A stretch of 64,000 nt of DNA from assembly GCA_029891345.1 (NCBI GenBank), contig CM057002.1:64746590-64810589 (forward strand). Reading direction: 5' to 3'. Position numbers and translations under genes: made by a program. Shown here in pieces: positions 1-10,773 of the stretch. Source of the stretch: Dryococelus australis. Lineage: Eukaryota > Arthropoda > Insecta > Phasmatodea > Phasmatidae. Position 1 is the stretch's first letter. Each line of letters opens with the position of its first letter. Below the pieces are notes generated by a model, which saw only the letters and a list, made by a program, of their open reading frames with translations, ran no database searches and was not told where the DNA came from.

Positions 1-249
1 TATTCTAAAACTGTTAAAAAATTCTCACGACGTCGACAAACTGTCACGAAGTTTAATATCGCCAAACTCATTATGAACGAAGAACTAGCCCAGCAAATGG
101 AAGATGGCAACATTTGTATCTCATCTTTAAACAGTGCTATGACAAGTCCTGAAACAAATGTCACTGTCGAATCTGCGCCATCTCCAGTACATGCACATCA
201 GTGTTCAGCATCACAGACGCCACTTGAAACTTACTCCACAGAGACGTAA
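1..249 (+). CDS. 3' end of an unrecognised ORF (partial at window edge)
   Basis: Frame 1 is open from the first base to a TAA at 247-249, giving 82 residues with no methionine needed at the edge. The start of the peptide is basic (KKFSRRR), followed by a stretch NEELAQQMEDGN and then a Ser/Thr/Pro/Glu-rich tail without a recognisable domain. I do not recognise the protein. It converges on a Harbinger-type exon on the minus strand about 350 bp away. PIF/Harbinger elements often carry a second ORF for a Myb-like DNA-binding protein, so this could be its C-terminus, but nothing Myb-like is visible. It could also be the last exon of a host gene or a chance ORF. Confidence 0.25.
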   Translation, partial: YSKTVKKFSRRRQTVTKFNIAKLIMNEELAQQMEDGNICISSLNSAMTSPETNVTVESAPSPVHAHQCSASQTPLETYSTET

Positions 250-579
250 TGTTCGTCTTAGTATCAGGGTTTTGCCTCTACACAGTAGACCATATCAGTG
301 TTTGAGAAGACTGATGTCTACATAATTATTCTGTGCTTAAAAATACTTTCCTTTGGTAGCAACACAATATTTCACTGTCTGTATCTGTATAAAGCTTTGT
401 TTCATTTATGATGTTCGACTTCAATGTTTCAAGAATATTTCTTTTCAGGTGACATGTGTTGTTCAACATTTTCACTTATATTAATGACGTACTGTAATCC
501 AAAACAACTTCTCTGGAGTATTGTTTCTACAGTTAAGTTATCGACTCATGCTAATCTACTAACTTATGCTAATGTTATA
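250..579. other. AT-rich spacer, nothing recognised
   Basis: No open frame of note. The minus strand was checked for a second Harbinger exon and none was seen. Confidence 0.5.
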
Positions 580-604
580 TTAACAGTGCTGAATTTTTAC
601 TGAC

Positions 605-882
605 CTCAGGGCGACCGCTAGGGGTTCTGCAGGCTCAATAGGTTTTCTGTCTTTTGTATACTCTTTCTGTGTATCTCCTTTAATGAGATAAAGTATCTCA
701 TCAAAACATTCAATTGTCATTCGAAAATAAATATAAAACCGTTCTTCGTGTTGTCTCAGCTGCTGATGTAATGCGTGGAATTCCCCTGCTTCTTCGCGGC
801 GTGAATTAATATCGTGAACCCACACTTTGCGACGTTTCCTACGAAAGGAAATGTGCATAAACTTACGGTTTTCACTTTGCAT
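605..882 (-). pseudogene. PIF/Harbinger transposase (HARBI1-like), N-terminal exon
   Basis: The minus-strand frame reads through a basic stretch (FRRKRRKVWVHDINSRREE), then GEFHALHQQLRQHEERF, then FRMTIECFDEIL, and ends at EPLAVALR. This is the order seen in the N-terminal helical region of Harbinger DDE nucleases, where the motifs resemble 'WVHPINRRREEQGEF', 'YFRMS.E.FDELL' and 'ERLAVTLR'. The match breaks right after ALR, where the minus strand reads CTGAG|GTCAGT, a good 5' splice donor (exon end at 605). The frame runs only a few non-homologous codons further, to a stop near 580. No DDE catalytic core is present within the window, so this is a first exon whose partner has been lost or lies to the left. 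Family assignment is fairly secure; activity is excluded. Confidence 0.75.
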
Positions 883-1033
883 ACTTCTGTATATTTACCC
901 TTTTATAGGCAGTGACATACCTAGGTTCTGTTATTGCTGCAAGGAGTTAAAGTTTCCTCTACAACGTCCGACTGGTCCATTTTCTGCGAAACAACAGCTA
1001 CTAGCGTACAAATATCGCTACTGCCACCGTTAG

Positions 1034-1984
1034 TGCGCCCGCTCCAGTGTGTGGCACGTTGATCTCCACCACTACCGCCACCGCTCCAGTACGTGGGATC
1101 CTTAAATTGATACGACGTAGTCCAAGGCTAACGGTAGCACAATCCATCCCCCATCCGTACTTTAATGTGACCGCCTGGGTTGGCCGCCGAACGGTGTGCA
1201 GTGCTCCAGCAGAAAACGTTTTATTAATACAACCCTCCCACGTGTGTGAGTGAGGTCTACTTACGAATAGCATTTAAGAAACGTTACACGTCTATATACG
1301 TTTTTCAGTTCCTCCTTTTGTCTTGTTTTTGTGATAGGGCAAATTGTTCAAACGGGTGTTTCCACGGTCATTTTTAGGTAAGGACATCCCATTAGAAAAC
1401 CTTAAAAAAAGTTATAGGGACGCACATTAAACCTTTATTTTTATTATTGCGTAATAAAATGGTAGTCTCCGCTGAAAGTGTCATGGAGGAGCACTATCGA
1501 CGCCAAGACTGCACGCCAGTTCAGTGCTTTGCACGTAGAGGCAATGAGAGAATTGATTCGCATGTCTCGGTCGCCCCTAAGGCTGCCATGCTTTTAAGCA
1601 TCAGACGTTTGAAATTCCTTTAACCAGGCGGCAACCTAAAATAACCAAAATATAACAATAGTAAGTATTCTACAAATATAAATGAAAGTCAACAGATAAC
1701 AATTAAACTAAACACAATTAATACAGGATTTAATAACAATTAATAATGAGAGAAACTTCATTGTAACATCTGAGTTATGATTAGGGTTTTTGTTCTATCG
1801 TCCAACTCAACTGTCATATTCTAGTTAATACTACATATCTATGAGAGACATTGAATGAATATGTTTGTGTTTAAAGAAATATTGATTTTCTCTTTGTAAT
1901 AAAAAGTAACAAAAACATATATTTATTCTGTGAATGGAACGAAACTATCCGACCAATTAAATATTATAATTTGAATGTATTTTA
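1034..1984. other. Spacer with short triplet-like GC-rich patch, no gene recognised
   Basis: Around 1020-1100 there is a loosely repeated 'accgccaccgctccagt' patch. The remainder is AT-rich with no coding signal that I can support. Confidence 0.4.
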
Positions 1985-3290
1985 CAGAATGTTCCAAAAT
2001 GATCTTTACGACTTTGGTCGCTTATATTTCAGAAACAGTGAAAGATAGAAATATGCGGTTTGCGTCACAATGATCACACACATCTAAAGTTTTGGTAGCC
2101 ATTTAACAGAGTTCAATGCGTGCGCCATCTGTAGCACGTAGAATATATAGCGATATTCAATTTCCGGCCACGTCCAGCCTAGCATGTCCTCATTAACGTG
2201 TTCAATTACTGATGTTATGCGAGCTCGCAGTTCCTGCAGGTCCTACACTGGGGTCTGGTAGACCACATCCTTCACAAAGCCCCAATAGGAGAAAATCCAG
2301 TGGAGTTATGTCTGGAGACCTTGGGGGCCAGGAAATGTGTCCTCCACTGCCAATCCAGCGACCTGGAAACGTGTCGTTCAAAGCCGCCCTAACGACCAAG
2401 TCCCAGTGAGGAGGAGCACCATCCTGCTGCAGCATGATGTCAGGTTGCAGATCTTCGACCTGAGGAAATGCAAACTGTTCCAACATGTCCAGGTAATCAG
2501 TCAAGGTTATTGAGGCCTCTGCAAAGAAAAAGGGTCCCACCACGCGGTCATGAAGCAGACCACACAACACGTTTACCTTTGGACAGTCTCGCACAATTTC
2601 CATGCTAAAGTGGGGGGTTTCAAAGACCCATATCCTCACATTATGGCGGTTTACCTTCCCGGACACATGAAAACAAGCTTCGTCCGTGAACATCACCTTT
2701 TCCAGAAAGTCTGGGTCGTCGTCGATGCGACTCAGACTCTCAAGTGCAAATTCTTTGCGCTTTGGCTTGTCACCAGGTTGAAGCGCATGCAGCAGCTGCA
2801 CCTTGTAGGCATGCAACGTTAGTCTTTTGTGCAATCATCCTGTGCACCGTGGTCGTGGGTAGCTGCAACTGTCGAGAAGTACGACGAATTGATTTGGTGG
2901 GTCTCCGGATAAATGCCTCTTGCACCCGTTCCACATCTGCATCACTCGTGTTTGGTCGTCCAGAGCTCGTCCTCTACAAGACACTTCCGGTTTCCTTGAA
3001 CCTCGTGTACCACTGCCTGATGGTCAGACGTGATGGCGGTGTGCTTCTGTAACGTGTCCGCAACTTCCGCTGGACCCGAGTGTCAGATTTGGTCTCTATA
3101 AACCATTCGACACACTGTGCCACCTGCTTGGGGGGGGGGGGCATTTTCTTCACTGACTAACCTGTACAAACAGACACCAAAACAACTTTAGGTGTGTGTG
3201 AGCATTGTGTTGCAAACCGCACCTTTCTATCTTGCCCCGTTTCTGGAATGCAAGCAATCAAAGTTGTAAAACTCATTTTGGAACACTCCG
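1985..3290 (-). mobile_element. Complete mariner-like DNA transposon with long TIRs
   Basis: The two ends are imperfect inverted repeats of more than 100 bp. The left end begins CAGAATGTTCCAAAATGA and the complement of the right end begins CGGAGTGTTCCAAAATGA. Similarity continues through 'gatagaaatatgcggtttgc' / 'gatagaaaggtgcggtttgc' to 'cacacctaaagtt'. The element is flanked by TA at 1983-1984 and 3291-3292, the expected Tc1/mariner target duplication. It is 1306 bp long and holds one transposase relic on the minus strand. TIRs this long are unusual for mariner, whose ends are commonly near 30 bp. Confidence 0.9.
2084..3144 (-). pseudogene. Mariner-like transposase, inactivated
   Basis: A transposase of about 350 residues can be followed from an ATG beside a C homopolymer (3144) to a TAG at 2084-2086. 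The N-terminus contains a helix-turn-helix-like region (VEWFIETKSD, RQWYTRFKETGS, STRSIRR-type segments) and the C-terminal part is the DDE core: FTDEA (first Asp), QQDGAPPHW (second Asp) and PPRSPDITPLDF (third Asp). There are 36 residues between the second and third Asp, against 34 in classical mariner. Damage is clear: a stop after GSVL, a one-base frame slip near HRM/LHKRL, a further slip after DFLLLG in a G run, and a stop in TPV*DLQELRARI. The protein cannot be made; neutral decay after insertion is the simplest reading. Confidence 0.88.
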
Positions 3291-5316
3291 TATCATAGAA
3301 AATTTGAGTGATTATGGAATGTGAGGAAAAGAATGGATGACGTTGTGACTAATGGCGAGTCATTAGTGATAGTCCAGTTAGTAAGTGTAATTAGTGTATC
3401 AAATTAGCAAGTACGTGGCAAAACACCAGGCAGTATTTAAATAAACAAGATATATATAGCTAAATTAGTCTTCCGCGACTGAAGATTATTCGAATGAAGT
3501 GCTATGAACTTTAATTAGCACGATAAAGCCTGAGAACTGGATATCAGAAAATACGCGATGAAAAGATGCCCTTACAACAGAGAAACGATGAGACCGACCA
3601 ACATTTGGCTACGAGGAACTAAAAAAATTTTAGGGGCCTACTATTTTATCCAGCCGCCAACATCACATCTATGGGGACATTGATTTGCAGCTAAGTTCAT
3701 TTTTGATTATATTTAAAAGGCGTGCAGCTCTAGTTACACTTTATATTTTTCAGAAGAAAGGTCAAGTTTTGCTCTATTTGAATTGATTTTACTCACAACA
3801 AAATAAAGGTCTGAGATAATTAACCAAAAGAGACATTATTATTTTTAAAAAGCCAATTAATTCAGTAATGAAATGCTATTGTCGTTCCATAAATCATTAA
3901 TTCTAATTTAAGTAAATATTACTCTCTTCAAAAATTTAAAATACTTGTAGAATAATAAATTTCACATTCTCATTTGAGACAATTTTTCAGTAATAATTTT
4001 GCATATGAGAATGTGACTTAAATGGAAAATGAATAGTAATTTGTTGCTTTCAGGAAACTTTAATGTTGAACAAGATGTAATGATTTATTGTTGCTAAGCC
4101 AGTTTTAATTTTTCATTCATTAAACATCTTACAAAGAGTTACCATTGTTTATACTCTAAGTTATAGTTGTTGAAGTAGTTAGAGGATTATTTTGGTTCTT
4201 CAGTGTTACGCCATGTTATGTTTCAGTATTTAAGTAATTCGTGGTCAATTTTCTGGCTGGTTTCTCAGTGGCTAATGAGTAAGGCAAGTGTGGAAAAGCT
4301 TAAGAGTAACTCATAACATAATACCAGTAGCTAGCCGAATCATGGGTGAAAAAAAAAGGTACACAAAAATAACTTATTTCTGAAAATGTTGAAGATGAAG
4401 GCTGAGATGCACAAAGAGGATGTAAAAATATCGGGACTTGCTATGAACAACTGTTCGTTTCGCATGACCATTCGATATATATCGAAGTGATCGCAGAAAG
4501 ATGTCTACAAAACGATTGCCATTTTATAAGTTATTGTATTTATTTGGGAATGCATAGTGTTTGAACTAAAATTTCACAAGAATACCCCATTCTTGAAGTA
4601 TGAACTTAACGAGTACAAAACTGTACGAAATTTTGAAAATAATCGTGTATATATTTTTTTAATTACTCTTATTACTGTCATCCATTCCTACTAATGTATT
4701 CTGGTCTGCTGCTTTGTCAAGTGTTCGTCTTATTTGTACTTAAAATTTATTATTATTTTTGTTTTTAGTGGTGTTATGATATTGATGTTTATAGTGGTTT
4801 ATTTGCCTGTGTTGATTTTTATTAAGGTGGTAATATTTCTTTAATTTTATTTGGGTTGACGTCTTTCTCTTCATTTAATTTTGCGTGGAGAAAAGGGGGG
4901 TATGTCCCTGATGAAAATCCAGGATGGTTTGTTTTGGTGCTTCTGTGTTTTGGGCCGTATTATTAATATTCTGGTTCTTGTTGGGATGTGGGATCTTCTT
5001 TTTCTTCAGTTTTTTATTCGTTTGTTTCTTCTTCAACCTCTTCTTCTCATGTGACATTTCTATTTTGGGCTGTGATTTGTGGGGTGGCAGTAGGAAAAAT
5101 CCTTTCCGGCCTGACCATAGTTTTTGTTATGAATATTGGGCTGGGACCGTTAGTTGAATGCAGTAGGTCCATGCGGTAGGAGAGAAGGGGTGGAGCTGTA
5201 TTATGCGTAGGCCTTTATAACATGCTATATATATGGGTCGATGGTATCACGCTGCTGTTGAGACCTATGCCAGTGCGCATATGTAAGTAAGGGAGTGATG
5301 AATGCCATGAAGAGGG
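3291..5316. other. AT-rich and GT-rich spacer, no gene recognised
   Basis: Very AT-rich from 3300 to 4870, then a strand-skewed G/T-rich stretch near 4740-5060. Short ORFs in the skewed stretch follow from the base composition and show no domain. Confidence 0.45.
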
Positions 5317-5344
5317 TTACTCATGTTTGTAAGTTGATCTGGGA

Positions 5345-5557
5345 ATGGGGGCTGAGGAGATGGGTGAGTTCTCTGATGACTCCTGTGACTTTGCTTGCTG
5401 CCTGTTTGATGTATTGCTTGAAACGAAATTTGGGGTGGAGAAGAATTCCGAAGTATTGAGACAACTACATGAAAATCTACATGATTTTGTTGTCTCTGGC
5501 ATGCCCCCGTTTAACTGTAAAACGTACGAAGTTTCGTTACCTACACTCACGCAATAA
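5345..5557 (+). CDS. Small ORF of unknown nature
   Basis: A 70-residue frame starting MGAEEMGEFSDDSCDFACC has an acidic start and a helix-prone middle (EKNSEVLRQLHENLHDF), ending in a TAA. The opposite strand is also open over 77 codons, which weakens the coding case. No family is recognised. It may be an exon fragment or a chance frame. Confidence 0.15.
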   Translation: MGAEEMGEFSDDSCDFACCLFDVLLETKFGVEKNSEVLRQLHENLHDFVVSGMPPFNCKTYEVSLPTLTQ

Positions 5558-6440
5558 GTGCTTAAAGTGTAAATTTGGACAATATTGATATAAACATTTT
5601 ATCTACTTATAATCTACGTATTCACCAACCAGGCCCTTGCTGCGTCCTTGATGGAGCAAGTGTCTGAGGATTTAGCTTGACTTTTCCATGGGACTTCTGT
5701 GACTTTCAGATGAAGTTGTAGTGGTGGGTCGTCCATGATGAGTCGAGCGAAGTAGAAATTGTCTGTTTATTTGCTGTTTGAGGGAAATTGCCACAGAAAC
5801 ATGACAAAACACAAAAAATAATTCCCAGTAAAGAATGAACTATGTGACAAAATGGTGAACACAAAGCGTGTGCCAAATAAAACGACACACACTGCCTTCC
5901 TAAACAGGACCTGGGGTTAAGAATGACGAGGGGAGAACAGTAGCCTACTTATTCAAAACAAAAATTTACCTATATAACTAATTAGCCTACTTTCATCTAC
6001 ATGAGTGGAAATGTTTAAATAAGTACTTAAAACCATAGATTGTAGATAGTTATGGATATATCACTGACAGCAATACCTATAATAACTTCATAAATAAGTA
6101 GCACTTTCGATGATTTTGATAGAAACTGCCAGCATACTAAGTCAAACTAAAATTTGTTAAATTTTTACATATATTCAGCACAGTATAGTTTTTATAGCTG
6201 CCATTTTGAGTATCAATGTCTGGGCATAGTAAACACACAGTTTAATACGGTCTACCACACTACAATTTCTTCGCTGTATTTGGTAGAAATAGTTTATTTT
6301 TCGAGATATGACTAATCATTTTATCATATGCTATTTTACAATAAATGTGGATAAATAAGTCTTTGTGTAGACATGTTTTGTAGTTGTAATATAAACTGCA
6401 ACCATACACAATTAACTTGGAATTGAATGCATGGTTTCGG
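5558..6440. other. Spacer, nothing recognised
   Basis: AT-rich sequence without repeats or frames that I can interpret. Confidence 0.45.
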
Positions 6441-6449
6441 TGATATAGC

Positions 6450-6835
6450 ATATGTGGCGTGCAACCTTGACCTTGTATGACACCTTCGCAACCTTGTCCT
6501 TGACCTTTGATCAACATCTTGGACGACATCTACGCTAGGTACAAAGAAAATAAAATGTTCTATTCTGCAAATATAAAATATGGGAATACTCAGATAAAAT
6601 CCAATTGCCCTGCTCGCAATAGCATGAACAATGATATCATGTAACCTTGACAATGACATCGGGTGACGGTATGCAATCTTAACCTTGACCTTTGGCCACC
6701 ATCTCAAACAACACCTACCCCATGAAACTTACAAAGAATCACATATTTTTTTTATAACATTTTTTAATTACATAAAAGTTTATAAGACCTTGGCTTCGTC
6801 TACGACAAAGCTGAAGACGAGGGTATATGTAGGTA
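6450..6835. repeat. Dispersed repeat with 'ccttgacctttg' units, two direct units
   Basis: Two similar units about 185 bp apart: 'gcaaccttgtccttgacctt' near 6488 and 'gcaatcttaaccttgacctt' near 6673. Each is followed by a 'catct..ga..acatctac' segment and 'acaaagaa'. The segment 'ccttggcttcgtctacgac' at 6789 recurs at 7857. The block is related, in inverted orientation, to 7855-8060. It is probably an old interspersed element; class unknown. Confidence 0.6.
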
Positions 6836-7078
6836 AATTTTCATTCCAAGTATTAGATGACTGTTTTTATGAAATTGTTTTCCAAGAGTATAAGCAGAAA
6901 TACCAATGCGATAGTTTTAAAAAATATCTCTGTGAAGGTATGTCTGTACGACTCCCAGTGAAAGGTGGTTTGGGAACTGTAATTTCATAGAAAAACCGAT
7001 TTGGTTTTTATCCAATGACGAGCCACCGAAAAGAGATTGGTTTCTATATAAAGTGACTGCAGGTGAAGCTACACATCC

Positions 7079-7390
7079 CTATTGGGAATGCGAAAAGTAA
7101 CCTGCTATAAACGGAAAGAAGTTTGGCGAACCAAAAGTCATTAGCATTTCCTCTGAAAGTATTAAATCTCTAATATCAATATCAGAAATTTTCGCGTGAC
7201 CAACATCATTAGTATTTAATATGTCTGATCCGTCTAGTATAAATTGCCTATTAGCATCTCCTTCTGTTGAAGATAGACCTGATGATCCATTGTCCAAAAA
7301 GTTCCTTAATATAGATTGTGATTCTGATTTTGAAGATTGGCCATCGGATATGTTGCTTGGTTTTAATATTCGCATGAAAAGCTGAATAGC
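7079..7390 (-). CDS. Possible C-terminal coding exon, unknown
   Basis: The minus strand stays open for 136 codons. From about residue 40 the composition looks protein-like: SDGQSSKSESQSILRNFLDN, then SSTEGDANRQFILDGSDIL, SDIDIRDLILSEEM and FFPFIAGYFSHSQ before the stop. The first 35 residues look like translated AT-rich DNA, so a 3' splice site may lie near 7390 ('attcag' on the minus strand). It is acidic and Ser-rich with no domain that I know. It may be a last exon of a host gene or of a transposon. Confidence 0.22.
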   Translation of the reverse strand, partial: AIQLFMRILKPSNISDGQSSKSESQSILRNFLDNGSSGLSSTEGDANRQFILDGSDILNTNDVGHAKISDIDIRDLILSEEMLMTFGSPNFFPFIAGYFSHSQ

Positions 7391-7616
7391 TGTTTGACAT
7401 GTGTTAGGGCGGCTTATTAGGTTTATATTTAAAAAAATTAGAAAGTGATAACCAAATATGTGTAATGTTAATGTGTATAATTGTCTCAAGTGTTATATGT
7501 TACCACCATGTATTTACAAATGTTGTTAACAATATATTAATGAAAACATAAATTATTAGTTTTAAAATGCTTTGTGATATATTGTGATGTCACATGATGT
7601 AATGATGAGATGACCA

Positions 7617-7746
7617 TGTTAGTCTAACCTAACACAACCTATCCTTTATGTAACGTCACCTAACTTAACCTAATTTTACCTTATCTAACTTAACCTTACT
7701 TAACTTAATATAACTTAACCTAAATTAACTAACCTAATCTAACTCA
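7617..7746. repeat. Degenerate CCTAA-type (TTAGG) telomere-like block
   Basis: About 130 bp built of variants of 'aacctaact' and 'acttaacct', such as 'tctaacctaacacaacctat' and 'acttaacctaattttacc'. The insect telomere unit is TTAGG (CCTAA on this strand). Units here are 5-11 bp and irregular, so this is a decayed interstitial tract or a drifted pentamer satellite, not a functional telomere. Confidence 0.6.
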
Positions 7747-7854
7747 TTTTCTGTTATATCATATATTAATATGTTGTGGAGCAACAGAATGTAATGGTTG
7801 AATGGTCGAAATTGACGACCAAATTGGAGGAAATTTGTTTACCCCACAATTCAA

Positions 7855-7913
7855 ACCTTGGCTTCGTCTGCGACAAAGCTGAAGATAGAGGCGCACCTCC
7901 ATCGTCAGTAGCC

Positions 7914-7946
<33 letters not shown>

Positions 7947-8060
7947 CAGTAGATGTCGTCTGAGATGGAAGCCAAAGGTTAACGTCAAGGCTCATGACAT
8001 TGTGGTTTCTGATTTTGCGAGCAGGTCCAATGAATTTTCTGTGTGTTATCATATTTTTTA
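7855..8060. repeat. Inverted copy of the 6.45-6.83 kb repeat, split by poly-T
   Basis: The segment 'ccttggcttcgtctgcgac' matches 6789-6807 in direct orientation. The part from 7965 ('gatgtcgtctgagatggaag', 'ccaaaggttaacgtcaagg', 'tgcgagcaggtcca') is the reverse complement of 6610-6715. A run of about 26 T lies at 7919-7946. Confidence 0.6.
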
Positions 8061-8380
8061 TTTACTAAATGTAACTTTCTTTCTTCATCCCTAAAAATAC
8101 ACACGTGTGTATGATATATAAAATGAAGTAACTTATTACGTGGCCCTGTAAAACTTAATTCCTCTCGCAAAGACAAGCGCGTGTGTGACTCGACGGATCT
8201 GCATCCCTGGAGTCTGATGCGCCACTCGGTCAGTTTATTTGCCATCCCTTCGACTCGCTCATAACTGCACTGTGCCAACACAGTCGGCCATCCACCTGGC
8301 TGACTTACAGATTCTCAGGGAGTTAGTTGAGAGGTCGCCTTGCCAACAAACAAGACATCGTCACAGCAATTCGATGACAG
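8061..8380. other. Insertion site flank, moderately GC-rich, no gene recognised
   Basis: Less AT-rich than its surroundings, with broken short frames. The sequence continues on the far side of the next element at 9301 ('agcgcacattgacggatctc'). It may be an older degraded coding fragment that the element interrupted. Confidence 0.3.
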
Positions 8381-8382
8381 TA

Positions 8383-9298
8383 CACTGTTAAAATTTTCCG
8401 TATATTTACGGAAATTTTTACGAAAATGTACCGTAAATATAGGGAGAGACGCAATCCATAATGACAGAAAACGGAGTTAAGTGCATCAATAGAAAATACG
8501 GAAAATCTCCGTATTTTCTATAACTTTGGGTGTCGGGCACGAACAATGCCGAGTCTACGCGAAGATTTCTTCATCACTGTAAACAGAAAATGATCTTTTC
8601 TGCGGCAGTTAAGGTTATCCATGTCACTAACACCTGTTCTTTCAAACATTATAGAGTAGCGACAGGTGTCTGTAACACTTAGCAACACTTAAAATACACT
8701 AACAGAAACTAAATAAGTTGCTTATGTGACTAGTATAGAAATTCAAAAGTTATACCAGATTTACCACGTGAGCACTGTAGGTAAAGTGGAGACATTGCCT
8801 CGTTGCTCAGGGGTAGGGTGGCCGACTGGTAGCCGGAAGGTCGCGGGTTCACGCCCGGGTGCTTCCAACGCGGCAGATTACCAGTTCGCTTGTCGCACTG
8901 GGAATTTGTGAGCAAGTTTGTCTCACTCAAGCTTCGCTAACGGTAAATGTCACAACAATATCAATGAAGGAAAAACGAAAAATAATAAATTAGTTAGTGT
9001 AGTGAACTTGCAACTTCTGACTCGAGTTCAACTCTTGCTTGAATATAAAATATCTTTTTTGTATACACAGTAGGACATCCACATAGTGAAAATTAAAATC
9101 ATATTGATATTAAAAATTATTTATACTAGAAGTACAGAAAGCTATCTGGGGAATTAACGGAGAGGTTGCGTGAATTTTACGAAATGTCTGTTTTTGAAAA
9201 TCAATGTGTCCGTAATTTTACGGAGAGTTTATGGACACCTCTGGATAAACTTTTACCAGCACTTTACCGTAAAATGAAGGAAATTTTTTTTAACAGTG
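8383..9298. mobile_element. Non-autonomous TIR element, CACTG ends, copy 1
   Basis: The element begins CACTGTTAAAATTTTCCG and its other end, complemented, begins CACTGTTAAAAAAAATTTCC. TA lies immediately outside both ends (8381-8382 and 9299-9300). It is 916 bp long. Short subterminal motifs of the type 'taccgtaaa' / 'tttacgga' recur many times in both orientations within about 130 bp of each end. No transposase is present. A tRNA-like segment sits in the middle. The terminal CACTG and subterminal repeats recall CACTA/EnSpm elements, while TA duplication recalls Tc1/mariner; the superfamily is left open. A same-size relative is at 57378-58298. Confidence 0.75.
8795..8870 (+). repeat. tRNA-like (Pol III box) segment inside the CACTG element
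   Basis: An A-box-like 'agggtggccgactggtagc' is followed at about the correct distance by a B-box-like 'cgcgggttcacgcccgg'. The cloverleaf is not intact enough to call a tRNA. It is probably a captured tRNA or SINE head. Confidence 0.5.
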
Positions 9299-9300
9299 TA

Positions 9301-10773
9301 AGCGCACATTGACGGATCTCATGCAGCCAATGGTATTTCCCGTTTTCATCGCTGGCATCAAACCGTAGATAACCTCGTAGACCAGTTTGAAGAATGTTAA
9401 ACAGATCGTACACATACGATACGTACATGTTAAAACGAGTGTATACATAGTGTATTAGAATCAGTCAGTTAAACTGTGATTTCAAGAAGTCATCATTGTC
9501 TTTGTTCCTTGCCGGATATTCCTGTATCCATACCCCATGTGGTGTCACCTTTAAAACGTACTCGTACACATTCAACTGTACATAGTACATTTCCTGTGTT
9601 AAATCATTTTCGGGAGATAAACAATTGTTGCCAGTTGCCATGACTTCCCTGGAGATAAACTATTCTTGCTGACCATTAAAATTTAAGTGTTATAAGGATG
9701 AATATCTCAGTCCTTCTCCTGAAATATTTCGATGTCAGTGACATGTTCTTTCGTGGTTGAGGATGTTCGTCTATTTGCACATTGACCTTGTGCTCAGTGT
9801 TCAATCACAAATATTTTCCAATATATTTGTGATAGAGACTTAATTCTTCTCAGAGTTAATAGTTGATAATAACTTAGCGATATAACATTCATAAATAAAA
9901 TTATGTCAAATAGCAGAAATATATTTGAAACGATTTGTAAATAGAAACAGTAAATAATTAAGTCTTAACACATACATAGAATACACAAATTGACGCGCGA
10001 CAAAATAGGGGAACAAATTTGTTTTATTTTCAAAAACAAGTTAAATTCAAAAAATTAAATACTAAGAATTGACGTACTACATCTTTATACACCCATCAGA
10101 AAACATTTGTATAATACAATATTTAATTAAAATACCCGATGCATAAATTATGTTCGTCTTAATCTAAATTTACGAATTTATTTTCAAAAAACAAGTTAAT
10201 AACTTCAAAAACATTAAATACTACAGAATTGAGCAATATTTACTACGAAATCAGAAAATCTAATTAAATATTTATAGCATAACAAGCGATAATTTTCTGT
10301 CTTTTATTAATTACGAGACAATGTATAAACTGTTCACACATGAACAACATTATTGGCAACAATTTCTAGAAGGATGTCACTTACAATAGTCTAACATACT
10401 AAAGAATCGTACAGCTTCAATCGTTCGAACACTTCGAAAAAAAAATACTCCCACCTCCATCCAGCTAGCTAGACACATGGTCATTGGCAACATCTTAACA
10501 CACACATGATGTAGCACGAAAGTTGTTGTCTTTCGCGCTGTGTTCATTTCACCAACCTAGCGCGAGTGAGTACAGTTGATGAATTTGTTGTAGTTGTCAA
10601 TTCATAATAATTAAGGCTGTATAAGAGTCACATATTTTCTAGGTAGTGATAATATTTAATAGTTTTGTAGCATTATAACTTGATCAAAATACTAATTAAT
10701 TTAAAAAAAAAACATAATGTTTTATGATTAATATGAGCATTTAATCTTAAAATATTGATTCGTTCAAAGTTTA
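9301..10773. other. AT-rich spacer
   Basis: After about 130 bp continuing the 8.1-8.4 kb flank, the sequence is AT-rich with no gene or repeat that I can define. Confidence 0.45.

Noticed and set aside
1001-1273. 90-codon minus ORF and 68-codon plus ORF
   Set aside because: Mutual shadows over a short imperfect GC-rich repeat.
4875-5179. Phe/Ser-rich plus ORFs and Lys-rich minus ORF
   Set aside because: Strand-skewed G/T composition explains them; no domain on either strand.
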